Below, in pieces: positions 1 through 5,961 of a stretch of 6,766 nucleotides of DNA. The stretch is from an uncultured Rhodobacterales bacterium. Its GTDB lineage: Bacteria; Pseudomonadota; Alphaproteobacteria; Rhodobacterales; Rhodobacteraceae. The stretch covers positions 1-6,766 of the forward strand of contig CALCGO010000161.1 in assembly GCA_937901055.1 (NCBI GenBank). Direction: 5' to 3'. The position numbers and the translations under genes are program-made. Position 1 is the first letter of the stretch, and each line of letters begins with the position of its first letter. The notes under the pieces were generated by a model. That model did no database searches. It was not told the origin of the DNA and worked only from the letters and a program-made list of their open reading frames with translations.

Positions 1-63
1 CCTCGCAGTGATTTCAACAACGCACAGTTAGGTAGCCCCGTTATGCACGGAGCGCATGGCTAG
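1..63 (+). CDS. Possible C-terminal end of an unidentified plus-strand gene (partial)
   Basis: Frame 1 is open from the window edge to a TAG at 61-63 and would encode about 20 residues ending in SPVMHGAHG. The TAG overlaps the antiporter's stop codon on the other strand (60-62), giving a convergent CTAG overlap. The same arrangement is seen between the MFS and tupC genes further on, which makes a real gene end plausible. I recognise no family from so short a tail. A 20-codon open stretch is easily found by chance, so this may be plain intergenic DNA downstream of the antiporter. The only hairpin seen in 1-59 is a 4-base stem (CCGT 38-41, ACGG 47-50), too weak to call a terminator. Confidence 0.28.
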   Translation, partial: PRSDFNNAQLGSPVMHGAHG

Positions 64-1766
64 CGATTCTGCCCTACTATGTCTTCGAGCAACTCATAAT
101 CGTTGTCCCGGTAGGCCTGCACAATACTTGCGGATAAATCTTCGCTGATGCCCAGATCGTTCATCACGATTGCGCCCAGTTGCAGGCTTGCCTCGGCGGT
201 CTCGGGGACTGTGGCTGTTGCCCCTTCGGTTTTCAGTGCCGTCAGGTGTTTCATATCCCGCGCCCGCACAAAAATCTTGAGGTCGGGGCAGTTCTTCCGC
301 AACTCGGCAACAATACGGATGGTTGCCGCCGGTTGATCGAGGGTTACCACGATCGCCGCTGCATTTCGTGCGCCTGCGGCTTCGAGGACCGAAAGCTGAT
401 ACGCGTTGCCGAAATAGACGGGCATATCTTTTGAATGACACTCTGCTACCCGTTTGTGGTCAGCGTCGATGGCGATGTAGGGAATGCCGCCATCCATTAA
501 TACTTTGGAAATAGTCTGGCCGACGCGTCCGAAACCGGCAATCAAAACATGGTTTTCAGTATGCGCTATTTGCGGGTCCATTGCGCCGCCTGAAGTGTTC
601 TCGCGCGCCTCGAAAAACTTCGACAACCGATCCCCGAGCAGCACGAGGCCCGGTGTCACGGCCATGCTTATCGCGATCACGGCCAAGAATATCTGGACGA
701 GGTTGGAAGGCACCAAGCCCAACGCCCCCGCTGCGCCAAACAGGACAAACCCGAATTCGCCACCTTGCGCCAATGTTAATCCAGCCTTGACGGCGGTCGA
801 CGACGGTATGGAAAACAGCCGACAAAGCAACGCCGTGATCAGGGCTTTGCCGAAAATAACCGCGACGGTAATCAGTAGGATTACGAGCGCGTTTTCAAAA
901 ATGAAACCGATATCAATGCTCATGCCGATGGTCATGAAAAATAGGCCGAGCAGTAGGCCGCGGAACGGTTTGACGTCGGCCTCGATCTGGTGGCGGTATT
1001 CAGTTTCGCCCAGCAACAGCCCCGCCAGAAATGCGCCGAGCGCCATCGACAACCCCGTCAGGGAAAGCAGCCAGCCCATGCCAAGAACCGACAGTAACGT
1101 CATCGCGACGAAAAGTTCGGAGCTTCGCGCGGCGGAAATCAGGTGAAACACGGGTTTAAATAATTTTCGCCCAACCCAGATCGTAACAACCAGCGCCACA
1201 CCCGCTTGCAACATCGACAGGCCGAACGCGGCAATGAACGAGGTTCCTTCTTGCGAAAGGGTTGTGACCATAATCAGCAACGGAACCACCGCGAGGTCCT
1301 GCAATAACAGGATTGCAAACGTCGCGTAGCCGAAATTTGTTGCCCTCTCGCCACGATCAATAAGCAGTTGTAAAACGAACGCGGTCGAGGAAAGAGCCAG
1401 TGCGCTGGCGATAATAACGGCGGCTTTGGAATCTACGCCGACAGCGATTGCGATGATGGCGATAATGGTTCCGGTCACGAGGACTTGCATCGCCCCCAAC
1501 CCAAAAACGAAGTTCCGCATCTTGAACAGGCGTTCGAGCGACAGTTCCAATCCGATCATGAACAGCAAAAAGACAACGCCAAATTCTGCAAGTGTGTGGG
1601 CGCTGTCCGTATCTCCGATCAGGGAAAACCCGTGCGGGCCGATTATCATCCCCGCCGCCAGATACCCCAGAATGGCGCTGGTTTTAAGGCGACGGAACAC
1701 CGGAACAACGACAACCGCCGCCAGAAGGAAAATCAACACATCAATAAGAATTGACGGGGTGTGCAT
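60..1766 (-). CDS. kef: Kef-type monovalent cation:proton antiporter (CPA2) with C-terminal RCK/TrkA-N domain
   Basis: A 568-residue inner-membrane protein predicted to exchange K+ (or Na+) for protons, the family's role in pH and electrophile-stress responses. Residues 1-385 form a hydrophobic multi-span Na+/H+ exchanger domain. Visible landmarks are FLLFMIGLEL (67-74 region), the Gln-Asp pair in LLLQDLAVVP (Q156, D157) at the expected ion site, and EYRHQIEADVKPF (256-268), which matches the cytoplasmic regulatory loop of KefC, followed by GLLLGLFF and GMSID. Residues about 405-540 are a Rossmann RCK domain with GFGRVG (411-416) and RARD (501-504). Length is slightly below E. coli KefB/KefC (about 600-620). 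The ATG at 1766 is chosen because GAGG lies just upstream (minus-strand context acgaggatatcc); a longer frame from 1856 adds 30 basic residues with no ribosome site. No KefF/KefG-like oxidoreductase partner is seen here. KefB versus KefC, and glutathione gating, cannot be decided from sequence. Confidence 0.93.
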   Translation of the reverse strand: MHTPSILIDVLIFLLAAVVVVPVFRRLKTSAILGYLAAGMIIGPHGFSLIGDTDSAHTLAEFGVVFLLFMIGLELSLERLFKMRNFVFGLGAMQVLVTGTIIAIIAIAVGVDSKAAVIIASALALSSTAFVLQLLIDRGERATNFGYATFAILLLQDLAVVPLLIMVTTLSQEGTSFIAAFGLSMLQAGVALVVTIWVGRKLFKPVFHLISAARSSELFVAMTLLSVLGMGWLLSLTGLSMALGAFLAGLLLGETEYRHQIEADVKPFRGLLLGLFFMTIGMSIDIGFIFENALVILLITVAVIFGKALITALLCRLFSIPSSTAVKAGLTLAQGGEFGFVLFGAAGALGLVPSNLVQIFLAVIAISMAVTPGLVLLGDRLSKFFEARENTSGGAMDPQIAHTENHVLIAGFGRVGQTISKVLMDGGIPYIAIDADHKRVAECHSKDMPVYFGNAYQLSVLEAAGARNAAAIVVTLDQPAATIRIVAELRKNCPDLKIFVRARDMKHLTALKTEGATATVPETAEASLQLGAIVMNDLGISEDLSASIVQAYRDNDYELLEDIVGQNR

Positions 1767-1812
1767 TGGATATCCTCGTTTCAGTCTAGTCGCAGCGCAA
1801 CGCTTGCTACCT

Positions 1813-1841
1813 TTTTTAAAACGGGGCATCCGGTTAAACAA
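1813..1841 (-). promoter_or_regulatory. Candidate promoter of the Kef antiporter gene
   Basis: On the minus strand, TTGTTT (1836-1841) and TAAAAA (1813-1818) are separated by 17 bases, about 45 bases upstream of the antiporter ATG. The match to sigma-70 elements is partial: the -35 keeps the TTG and the -10 matches four of six. The -35 element lies inside the palindrome at 1831-1853, so a protein bound there would be expected to block this promoter. This is inference from spacing alone. Confidence 0.27.
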
Positions 1842-1853
1842 GTTTAATAACCG
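1831..1853. promoter_or_regulatory. Palindromic operator candidate 1 between kef and the MFS gene
   Basis: TTAAAC (1834-1839) and GTTTAA (1842-1847) form a perfect 6-base inverted repeat around a central AA. They are flanked by an outer CGG (1831-1833) and CCG (1851-1853), offset by three extra bases (TAA) on the right. The same arms can also be read as CGGTTA (1831-1836) and TAACCG (1848-1853) with an 11-base spacer. Its position in a short divergent intergenic region suggests binding by a dimeric regulator that could control both genes. No regulator gene is present in the window, so the protein is unknown. Confidence 0.42.
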
Positions 1854-1870
1854 CAATGTCGCTGGCCAAA

Positions 1871-1883
1871 CCCGTTAAACGGG
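1871..1883. promoter_or_regulatory. Palindromic operator candidate 2, just upstream of the MFS gene
   Basis: CCCGTT (1871-1876) and AACGGG (1878-1883) form a perfect inverted repeat around one central A, ending 14 bases before the MFS start codon and adjoining its ribosome site. The word GTTAAAC inside it (1874-1880) repeats exactly the GTTAAAC at 1833-1839, 41 bases upstream (about four helical turns), and AAACGGG (1877-1883) recurs at 1819-1825. It could be a second operator for the same regulator, or a hairpin in the mRNA leader next to the ribosome site. Confidence 0.4.
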
Positions 1884-1897
1884 AATAGGGATAGGGC

Positions 1898-3091
1898 ATG
1901 AACCTGTCTGCCTTGCAATCCCCCAACTACCGACTGTACCTGATCGGCAATGTCTTTGGCATGAACGCCAACTGGATAATGCGGCTGGTTATCGGCTGGC
2001 TGGCGTGGGATTTAACCAAATCGGCCAGTTTCGTGGGCTTCGTCAGCTTTTTAGCCTATGCGCCAGTGTTGCTGGGTGGCCCGTTCTTTGGCGTGATTAC
2101 CGACAGGGTCGAATTGAGAACGGCAATGCTGTCGGTGCAGCTCACTATCGCGGGGGTGGCGAAACTTATGTTGGGTGTGGTTACGTTTGACGCCATGACA
2201 CCCACGTTTTTGGCCATATACGCCCTGACACTTGGCACCGCGTTTTCGGCCTACCAACCCATCCGCCTGACTTTAGGGCCACGATTGGTGCGCGCGGATC
2301 GTGTTTCTTCGGTCGTCAGTTTGGGCGCATTGAACTTCAATATCAGCCGCCTGACGGGGCCAGCGATTGCCGGGATGTTGATTGCGACGTTCGGCGTGAC
2401 GGTAACGCTGATCGTGGTTTGCATCCTTTACATCCCGTTCCTGATTATCCTTTCCCGCCTAAAACCGCGTGACCGCAATGTTCAGGTTGAGCACCTGCCC
2501 TTTTGGCAATCCATGCGCCAAGGTTTCACGTTTATCGCCGCGGATCGTCTAATACGCATTGCGATGATTACGACGGGGTTATTCTCGTTGGTTATTCGTG
2601 CATCGCTGGAAGTTCTACCGATCATCGCGGATGGCGTGTTTGAGCGTGGCGCGGCGGGTCTGGGTGTTATCACAGCTGCGGCGGGGGTCGGGGCAATTGC
2701 GGCTTCGGTTATTCAAGTAACGGCTGCGCCTCCTGTCAAAGGACACATCCCCAAACGCGCGCTGTTCGCCACCCTGTTCGGCGCGGCGTTGACGTTGGTA
2801 CTGGGGTTAAACGAAAGCTGGGTCATTGCGGTGGTATTGATCGGCGCAATTGGTTTCGCCAGCACGCTTGTCGGTATTAATTTTCAGGCCGCCGTGCAGA
2901 TGCAGCTAGATGACCACATTCGCGGCCGCGTCATGAGCCTGTGGATGACGGTCGCCGTTGGTGGCACAGCACTTGGGGCTTTGGCCGTTGGGGTCTTGAT
3001 CGAATACGTGGGATTCACCGTTACACTTAGCGGGATCGGTGTGGGCAGCCTTGTGATTTTCGCAGCGTTGCTGTCGCGGATCTGGCGCTAA
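1898..3091 (+). CDS. Major facilitator superfamily (MFS) transporter, probable drug/metabolite exporter
   Basis: A 397-residue inner-membrane protein with about twelve hydrophobic segments, resembling the EntS-like MFS_3 group of proton-driven exporters. Visible signs are an opening of the type LQSPNYRLYLIGN, a motif-A-like loop GVITDRVELR (65-74) after the second segment, and RGRVMSLWM (about 342-350) before the last pair of helices, a stretch typical of this exporter group. A soluble central loop (about residues 188-205, RLKPRDRNVQ...) separates the two six-helix halves. The ATG at 1898 has AGGGA at 1887-1891, six bases upstream. Length is normal for the family. The gene is divergent from the antiporter, and its TAA overlaps the tupC stop on the other strand. 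Substrate cannot be told from sequence: the family exports siderophores, macrolides and other small molecules, and no biosynthetic genes nearby give a hint. Confidence 0.88.
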   Translation: MNLSALQSPNYRLYLIGNVFGMNANWIMRLVIGWLAWDLTKSASFVGFVSFLAYAPVLLGGPFFGVITDRVELRTAMLSVQLTIAGVAKLMLGVVTFDAMTPTFLAIYALTLGTAFSAYQPIRLTLGPRLVRADRVSSVVSLGALNFNISRLTGPAIAGMLIATFGVTVTLIVVCILYIPFLIILSRLKPRDRNVQVEHLPFWQSMRQGFTFIAADRLIRIAMITTGLFSLVIRASLEVLPIIADGVFERGAAGLGVITAAAGVGAIAASVIQVTAAPPVKGHIPKRALFATLFGAALTLVLGLNESWVIAVVLIGAIGFASTLVGINFQAAVQMQLDDHIRGRVMSLWMTVAVGGTALGALAVGVLIEYVGFTVTLSGIGVGSLVIFAALLSRIWR

Positions 3092-3801
3092 AGCCGACCC
3101 TCGAGAAAGTCCGCAATCGCGCCCGTGTGGGTCTTGCTGAAAAAGGTTGCCGCGTCTTCTTGTGCCAGAAGGTTCCCTTCCCCGAAAACCAGCACATCGT
3201 CTGCTAGCCGCCGCGCTTGCATCAGATCATGCGTGGCGATCAGAACTTTGACGCCGGATTTGGCAACGGCGCGAACGCTGGCCTCCAGTTCTTTGGTGGA
3301 GGCTGGGTCGAGGCTGGCGGAAGGTTCATCGAGCAGCACCACTTGTGGACGTGTCACCAGTGCCCGCGCCAAAGCCATGCGCTGCTTTTCGCCCCCTGAA
3401 AGGCTGGCGGCAGGGGCCGACGGGTTTTGCGATAGACGTGCAATCCTTAACGCCTCGGTAACACGCAGCGCGCGTTCGGCTTTTGGAATGCCCAAAGCGA
3501 TTAACGGAAATTCAACGTTTGCAGCGACGGAGCGGCGCATAAGTGGCGTGTTCTGGAACAACAAACTGCGGCATTTTCGGGTATCCGAAACCGCTAGGCC
3601 GTTCCATTTGATCACTCCGTTGGAGGTCGGAAACTGCCCGTGGCACACATGTAGAAACAGGCTTTTACCAGCCCCGTTATGGCCAAGGATCGCTGTGATG
3701 CCTGTCGTAGATAGGTTAAAGTTCAACGGGCCTAGCAAGCGTTTATCGCCACGGCGGACCTCTACGTTTTGCAAGGTCAGAGTTTGGAAGGCGTCTTTCA
3801 T
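3088..3801 (-). CDS. tupC: Tungstate-type ABC transporter ATP-binding protein (TupC-like)
   Basis: A 237-residue cytoplasmic ATPase that would power oxyanion import through the neighbouring permease. All nucleotide-binding motifs are intact: Walker A GHNGAGKS (40-47), Q-loop Gln83, signature LSGGEKQ (134-140), Walker B VVLLDEP (154-160), D-loop SASLD (161-165) and switch His191. The ATG at 3801 overlaps the permease stop codon as ATGA and has a consensus AGGAGG (3809-3814) seven bases upstream, so strong coupled translation is expected. It is a short, single-domain ATPase without the C-terminal TOBE/mop regulatory domain of many ModC-type molybdate ATPases, which agrees with TupC. Its TAG (3088-3090) overlaps the MFS TAA. 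The tungstate assignment rests mainly on the permease; molybdate or another oxyanion remains possible. Confidence 0.82.
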   Translation of the reverse strand: MKDAFQTLTLQNVEVRRGDKRLLGPLNFNLSTTGITAILGHNGAGKSLFLHVCHGQFPTSNGVIKWNGLAVSDTRKCRSLLFQNTPLMRRSVAANVEFPLIALGIPKAERALRVTEALRIARLSQNPSAPAASLSGGEKQRMALARALVTRPQVVLLDEPSASLDPASTKELEASVRAVAKSGVKVLIATHDLMQARRLADDVLVFGEGNLLAQEDAATFFSKTHTGAIADFLEGRL

Positions 3802-4499
3802 CGTGATGCCTCCTGATAGCGGCGACCGAATTGTCCGACGTAATAGATAACCGCATTAACGGCGACAGCGATGGATATCAGCACAATGCCCAAAGCCAAG
3901 GCCAGCTCCAGATTGCCTTTGGAGGTTTCCAGCGCGATTGTTGTCGTCATCACACGCGTCAAGCCATTGATGTTGCCGCCAACGATCAGCACGGCCCCGA
4001 CCTCGGCAATCGCGCGTCCAAATCCGGCTAATACGGCGGTGGTCACCCCGAAGCGGGCGTCCCACAGGAGGGTCCGGAGTTTTAACAAAGGTTTAACGTC
4101 AAGCGAGAGCATCAGTTCGTGGTAATCGCGACGCAACGGCAAAACCGCCTCGCGCGTTAAGGCCATGATGATGGGAGTGATCAGGATCGTCTGGGCGACA
4201 ATCATCGCAGTCGGGGTGAACAATAGCCCCAAGTTGCCCAATGGGCCCGCACGGGATAACAAAAGGTAAACGCCCAAACCCACCACTACGGGGGGCAGCG
4301 CCATCATGGCATTGCTGACAACGACCAACACCTGTTTGCCGCGAAAATCCCAGATCGCCAAGGCAGCCCCCAAAGGCGAGCCGATTAGCAGCCCGAAGAA
4401 CACCGCCGACAGGCTGACACGCAACGAAAGGCCTATAATTGCCATCAATGCGGGGTCGAATCCCGTCATCAAACCCCAAGCTGCGTTCAAAGTTTCCAT
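3798..4499 (-). CDS. tupB: Tungstate-type ABC transporter permease (TupB-like)
   Basis: A 233-residue inner-membrane permease with about five to six hydrophobic segments, expected to form a homodimeric channel for tungstate driven by TupC. The cytoplasmic coupling region reads GFGRAIAEVGAVLIVGGNI (about 159-177), the form of the EAA loop typical of TupB/WtpB/ModB-like oxyanion permeases; ALPPVVVGLGVYLLLSRAGPLG (68-89 region) is another conserved stretch. The start is set at the ATG at 4499, because AAGG lies five bases upstream (context gaaaggtgagc). An in-frame GTG two codons earlier (4505) has no ribosome site at a proper distance. The downstream overlap with tupC is ATGA. Unusually, the binding-protein gene tupA is not upstream: the next gene on that side is the divergent livK. 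Confidence 0.85.
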   Translation of the reverse strand: METLNAAWGLMTGFDPALMAIIGLSLRVSLSAVFFGLLIGSPLGAALAIWDFRGKQVLVVVSNAMMALPPVVVGLGVYLLLSRAGPLGNLGLLFTPTAMIVAQTILITPIIMALTREAVLPLRRDYHELMLSLDVKPLLKLRTLLWDARFGVTTAVLAGFGRAIAEVGAVLIVGGNINGLTRVMTTTIALETSKGNLELALALGIVLISIAVAVNAVIYYVGQFGRRYQEASR

Positions 4500-4558
4500 G
4501 CTCACCTTTCGTTATTCAAAGGTATTAGGCGCATTTTAGCCGCAATGGGAACCCGCTT

Positions 4559-4572
4559 CGCGTGTAAACGCG
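4559..4572. promoter_or_regulatory. Short inverted repeat upstream of tupB (weak operator candidate)
   Basis: CGCGT (4559-4563) and ACGCG (4568-4572) flank the spacer GTAA, about 60 bases upstream of the tupB start. It is bordered by TT on the left and TCGAA on the right, so the outer symmetry is imperfect. It might be a regulator site for tupBC, but arms of this length are expected occasionally by chance. Confidence 0.2.
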
Positions 4573-4601
4573 TCGAAAACAGTGCATATTTGACCATTAA
4601 G

Positions 4602-4620
4602 TATAAGTTAAGACCTTATA
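4602..4620. promoter_or_regulatory. Inverted repeat TATAAG-N7-CTTATA in the tupB/livK divergent region
   Basis: TATAAG (4602-4607) and CTTATA (4615-4620) are perfect inverted arms around the spacer TTAAGAC, about 80 bases before the livK ATG and 100 bases before the tupB start. It overlaps the AT-rich block where a livK promoter is likely. The 19-base dyad shape fits a dimeric regulator such as a LysR-type protein (T-N11-A pattern). The half-sites also slightly recall the TATA-rich Mo-box arms bound by ModE/Mop regulators, but the match is loose. The regulator is unknown. Confidence 0.35.
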
Positions 4621-4699
4621 GCTGTTGCATAACGGGCCTCAATATCGTGGAATGTACGCCGGAATGACGAATGTCATCTGCTCAACTAGGGAGAATATT

Positions 4700-5890
4700 A
4701 TGAAAAAACTACTTCTTTCGACGGCGGCTTCAACGCTGATCGCGACATCGGCGTTTTCCGCCGGTCACGAAATCAACGTCGGTATCATTCTGGGTTATAC
4801 TGGCCCGATTGAATCGCTTGTTGCTGACATGGGCCCTGCTGCTGAATTCGCTTTTGCCGAAGTTAACGCATCTGGGCTGCTGCTTGGCGGTAAAACGCTT
4901 AACGTGATCACTGGTGACTCCACCTGTATCGATTCTGCTGCGGCGACTGCTGTTGGCGAGAAACAGATCACTGCTGACAACGTTGCCGCCATCATGGGCG
5001 CTGACTGTTCCGGCGTAACTGGCGCGATTGTGTCGAACGTTGCTGTGCCTAACGGCGTTGTAATGATTTCGCCTTCCGCAACATCGCCTGGTCTGTCAAC
5101 AATCGACGACAACGGCTTGTTCTTCCGTACAGCACCATCCGATGCCCGTCAGGGTGCGGTTATGGCTGATGTGCTGAACGACAAAGGTATTACCGAAGTT
5201 GCTGTGACATACACAAACAACGATTACGGCAAAGGTCTGGCTGATGCGTTTGAAGCATCGTTCAAAGCGCTTGGCGGTACGATCACTATTTCTGCAGCGC
5301 ACGAAGATGGCAAAGCGGATTACTCGGCTGAAGTTGGCGCGCTGGCATCTGCCGGTGGCGAAATCCTCGCAGTTCTCGGGTATGCTGACCAAGGTGGTAA
5401 AGGTATCATTCAAGCATCGCTTGATACGGGTGCTTTTGACACGTTCGTAATGGGCGACGGAATGAAATCTGATTCCCTGATCGAAGCAATCGGACCTGAC
5501 CTGAATGGTTCCATTGGTACGCAGCCTGGTTCCGATAGTGACGGCACAGCGATGCTTATCGAAATGTTGACAGGTACTGTTGGCAATCCTGGTGGCCCGT
5601 TCACGGCTGAAAGCTATGATGCAGCTGCGCTAATCGCGCTTGCTATGCAGGCTGGTGGATCCGCTGATCGTGCGTCTATTGCGGCAAACGTAATGGGTGT
5701 TGCCAATGCTCCGGGTGAAGTAATTCTTCCGGGTGAACTGGCAAAAGGTCTTCAGATCTTGGCTGACGGTGGCGAAATCAACTACGAAGGTGCATCCGGC
5801 GTAGAATTGATTGGCCCAGGCGAAGCTGCTGGTTCTTACCAAGAGTATGAAATCATTGACGGCGTGTTCGAAACACAGCGCTTCCGTTAA
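4700..5890 (+). CDS. livK: Branched-chain amino-acid type ABC transporter periplasmic substrate-binding protein
   Basis: A 396-residue secreted binding protein that would capture amino acids (leucine/isoleucine/valine-type or related) in the periplasm and deliver them to a LivHMGF-type importer. Residues 1-20 form a signal peptide (MKKLLLSTAAS... with cleavage after AFS at 18-20). The mature part is a Peripla_BP_6/LivJ-like fold: GYTGPIES (32-39), SPSATSPGLS (124-133) corresponding to the ligand-binding serine/threonine stretch, FFRTAPSDARQG (141-152), and NDYGKGLADAF (174-184). Cys76 and Cys103 sit where LivJ-type proteins have a disulphide. The ATG at 4700 follows AGGGAG seven bases upstream and starts exactly at the signal peptide; an earlier frame extension to 4625 would bury the signal. 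The gene uses many T-ending codons (GCT, GGT, GTT) compared with its neighbours, suggesting high expression. The exact ligand cannot be read from sequence. Confidence 0.9.
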   Translation: MKKLLLSTAASTLIATSAFSAGHEINVGIILGYTGPIESLVADMGPAAEFAFAEVNASGLLLGGKTLNVITGDSTCIDSAAATAVGEKQITADNVAAIMGADCSGVTGAIVSNVAVPNGVVMISPSATSPGLSTIDDNGLFFRTAPSDARQGAVMADVLNDKGITEVAVTYTNNDYGKGLADAFEASFKALGGTITISAAHEDGKADYSAEVGALASAGGEILAVLGYADQGGKGIIQASLDTGAFDTFVMGDGMKSDSLIEAIGPDLNGSIGTQPGSDSDGTAMLIEMLTGTVGNPGGPFTAESYDAAALIALAMQAGGSADRASIAANVMGVANAPGEVILPGELAKGLQILADGGEINYEGASGVELIGPGEAAGSYQEYEIIDGVFETQRFR

Positions 5891-5910
5891 TCGTTTCTTT
5901 TGAAAAACAG

Positions 5911-5940
5911 GGCAGTCCGTTGAATTTCGGGCTGCCTTTT
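5911..5940 (+). terminator. Hairpin with T-tract between livK and livG (terminator or attenuator)
   Basis: GGCAGTCCG (5911-5919) pairs with CGGGCTGCC (5928-5936) in a nine-pair stem containing one T-G wobble, with an eight-base loop, directly followed by TTTT (5937-5940). This is the usual form of an intrinsic terminator, though the T-tract is short. It starts 20 bases after the livK stop and ends 21 bases before the livG ATG. Since livG has no obvious promoter of its own in the 71-base gap, partial read-through is the likely mode, leaving livK mRNA in excess. The hairpin could also protect the livK transcript 3' end after processing. Confidence 0.72.
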
Positions 5941-5961
5941 CGCATCTAGGGGGCAGTGGAT

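Larger units (their letters stand above)
4500..4699. promoter_or_regulatory. Divergent tupB/livK regulatory region
   Basis: This 200-base gap separates two divergent operons and must hold both promoters. Its centre (about 4585-4621) is AT-rich. TTGACC at 4590-4595 is a good -35 word for livK, but the nearest -10-like words (TTATAG, 4616-4621) lie about 20 bases away, longer than usual, so I do not assign the promoter firmly. On the minus strand TAAAAT (4533-4538) is a -10-like word for tupB without a clear -35. GGAATG occurs at 4649-4654 and 4661-4666. ATGAC (4664-4668) and GTCAT (4673-4677) make a 5-base inverted repeat in the livK leader. No conserved small protein is seen; an upstream in-frame extension of livK from 4625 lacks a ribosome site. 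Confidence 0.55.

Noticed and set aside
38..50. Small hairpin CCGT/ACGG downstream of the antiporter as a terminator
   Set aside because: A four-pair stem without a T-tract on the relevant strand is too weak to call.
484..1146. Long plus-strand open frame (220 codons) opposite the Kef antiporter
   Set aside because: It is antisense to a clearly conserved transporter, has low-complexity Arg/Pro/Ser-rich translation and no recognisable domain; it is a shadow of the real gene's codon usage.
1767..1856. 30-residue N-terminal extension of the Kef antiporter
   Set aside because: The added residues are basic and not hydrophobic, contain the likely promoter region, and lack a ribosome site, whereas the ATG at 1766 has one.
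3125..3850. Plus-strand open frame (241 codons) opposite tupC
   Set aside because: It lies antisense to an ABC ATPase with every motif intact, and its translation resembles no family and is rich in Arg/Ser, as expected of a reverse-complement shadow.
4625..4699. N-terminal extension of livK from a TTG at 4625
   Set aside because: It would place 25 residues before a textbook signal peptide, and only the ATG at 4700 has a well-spaced ribosome site.
4796..5112. Minus-strand open frame (105 codons) inside livK
   Set aside because: It is antisense to a conserved binding protein, with no homology I recognise and no upstream ribosome site considered convincing.
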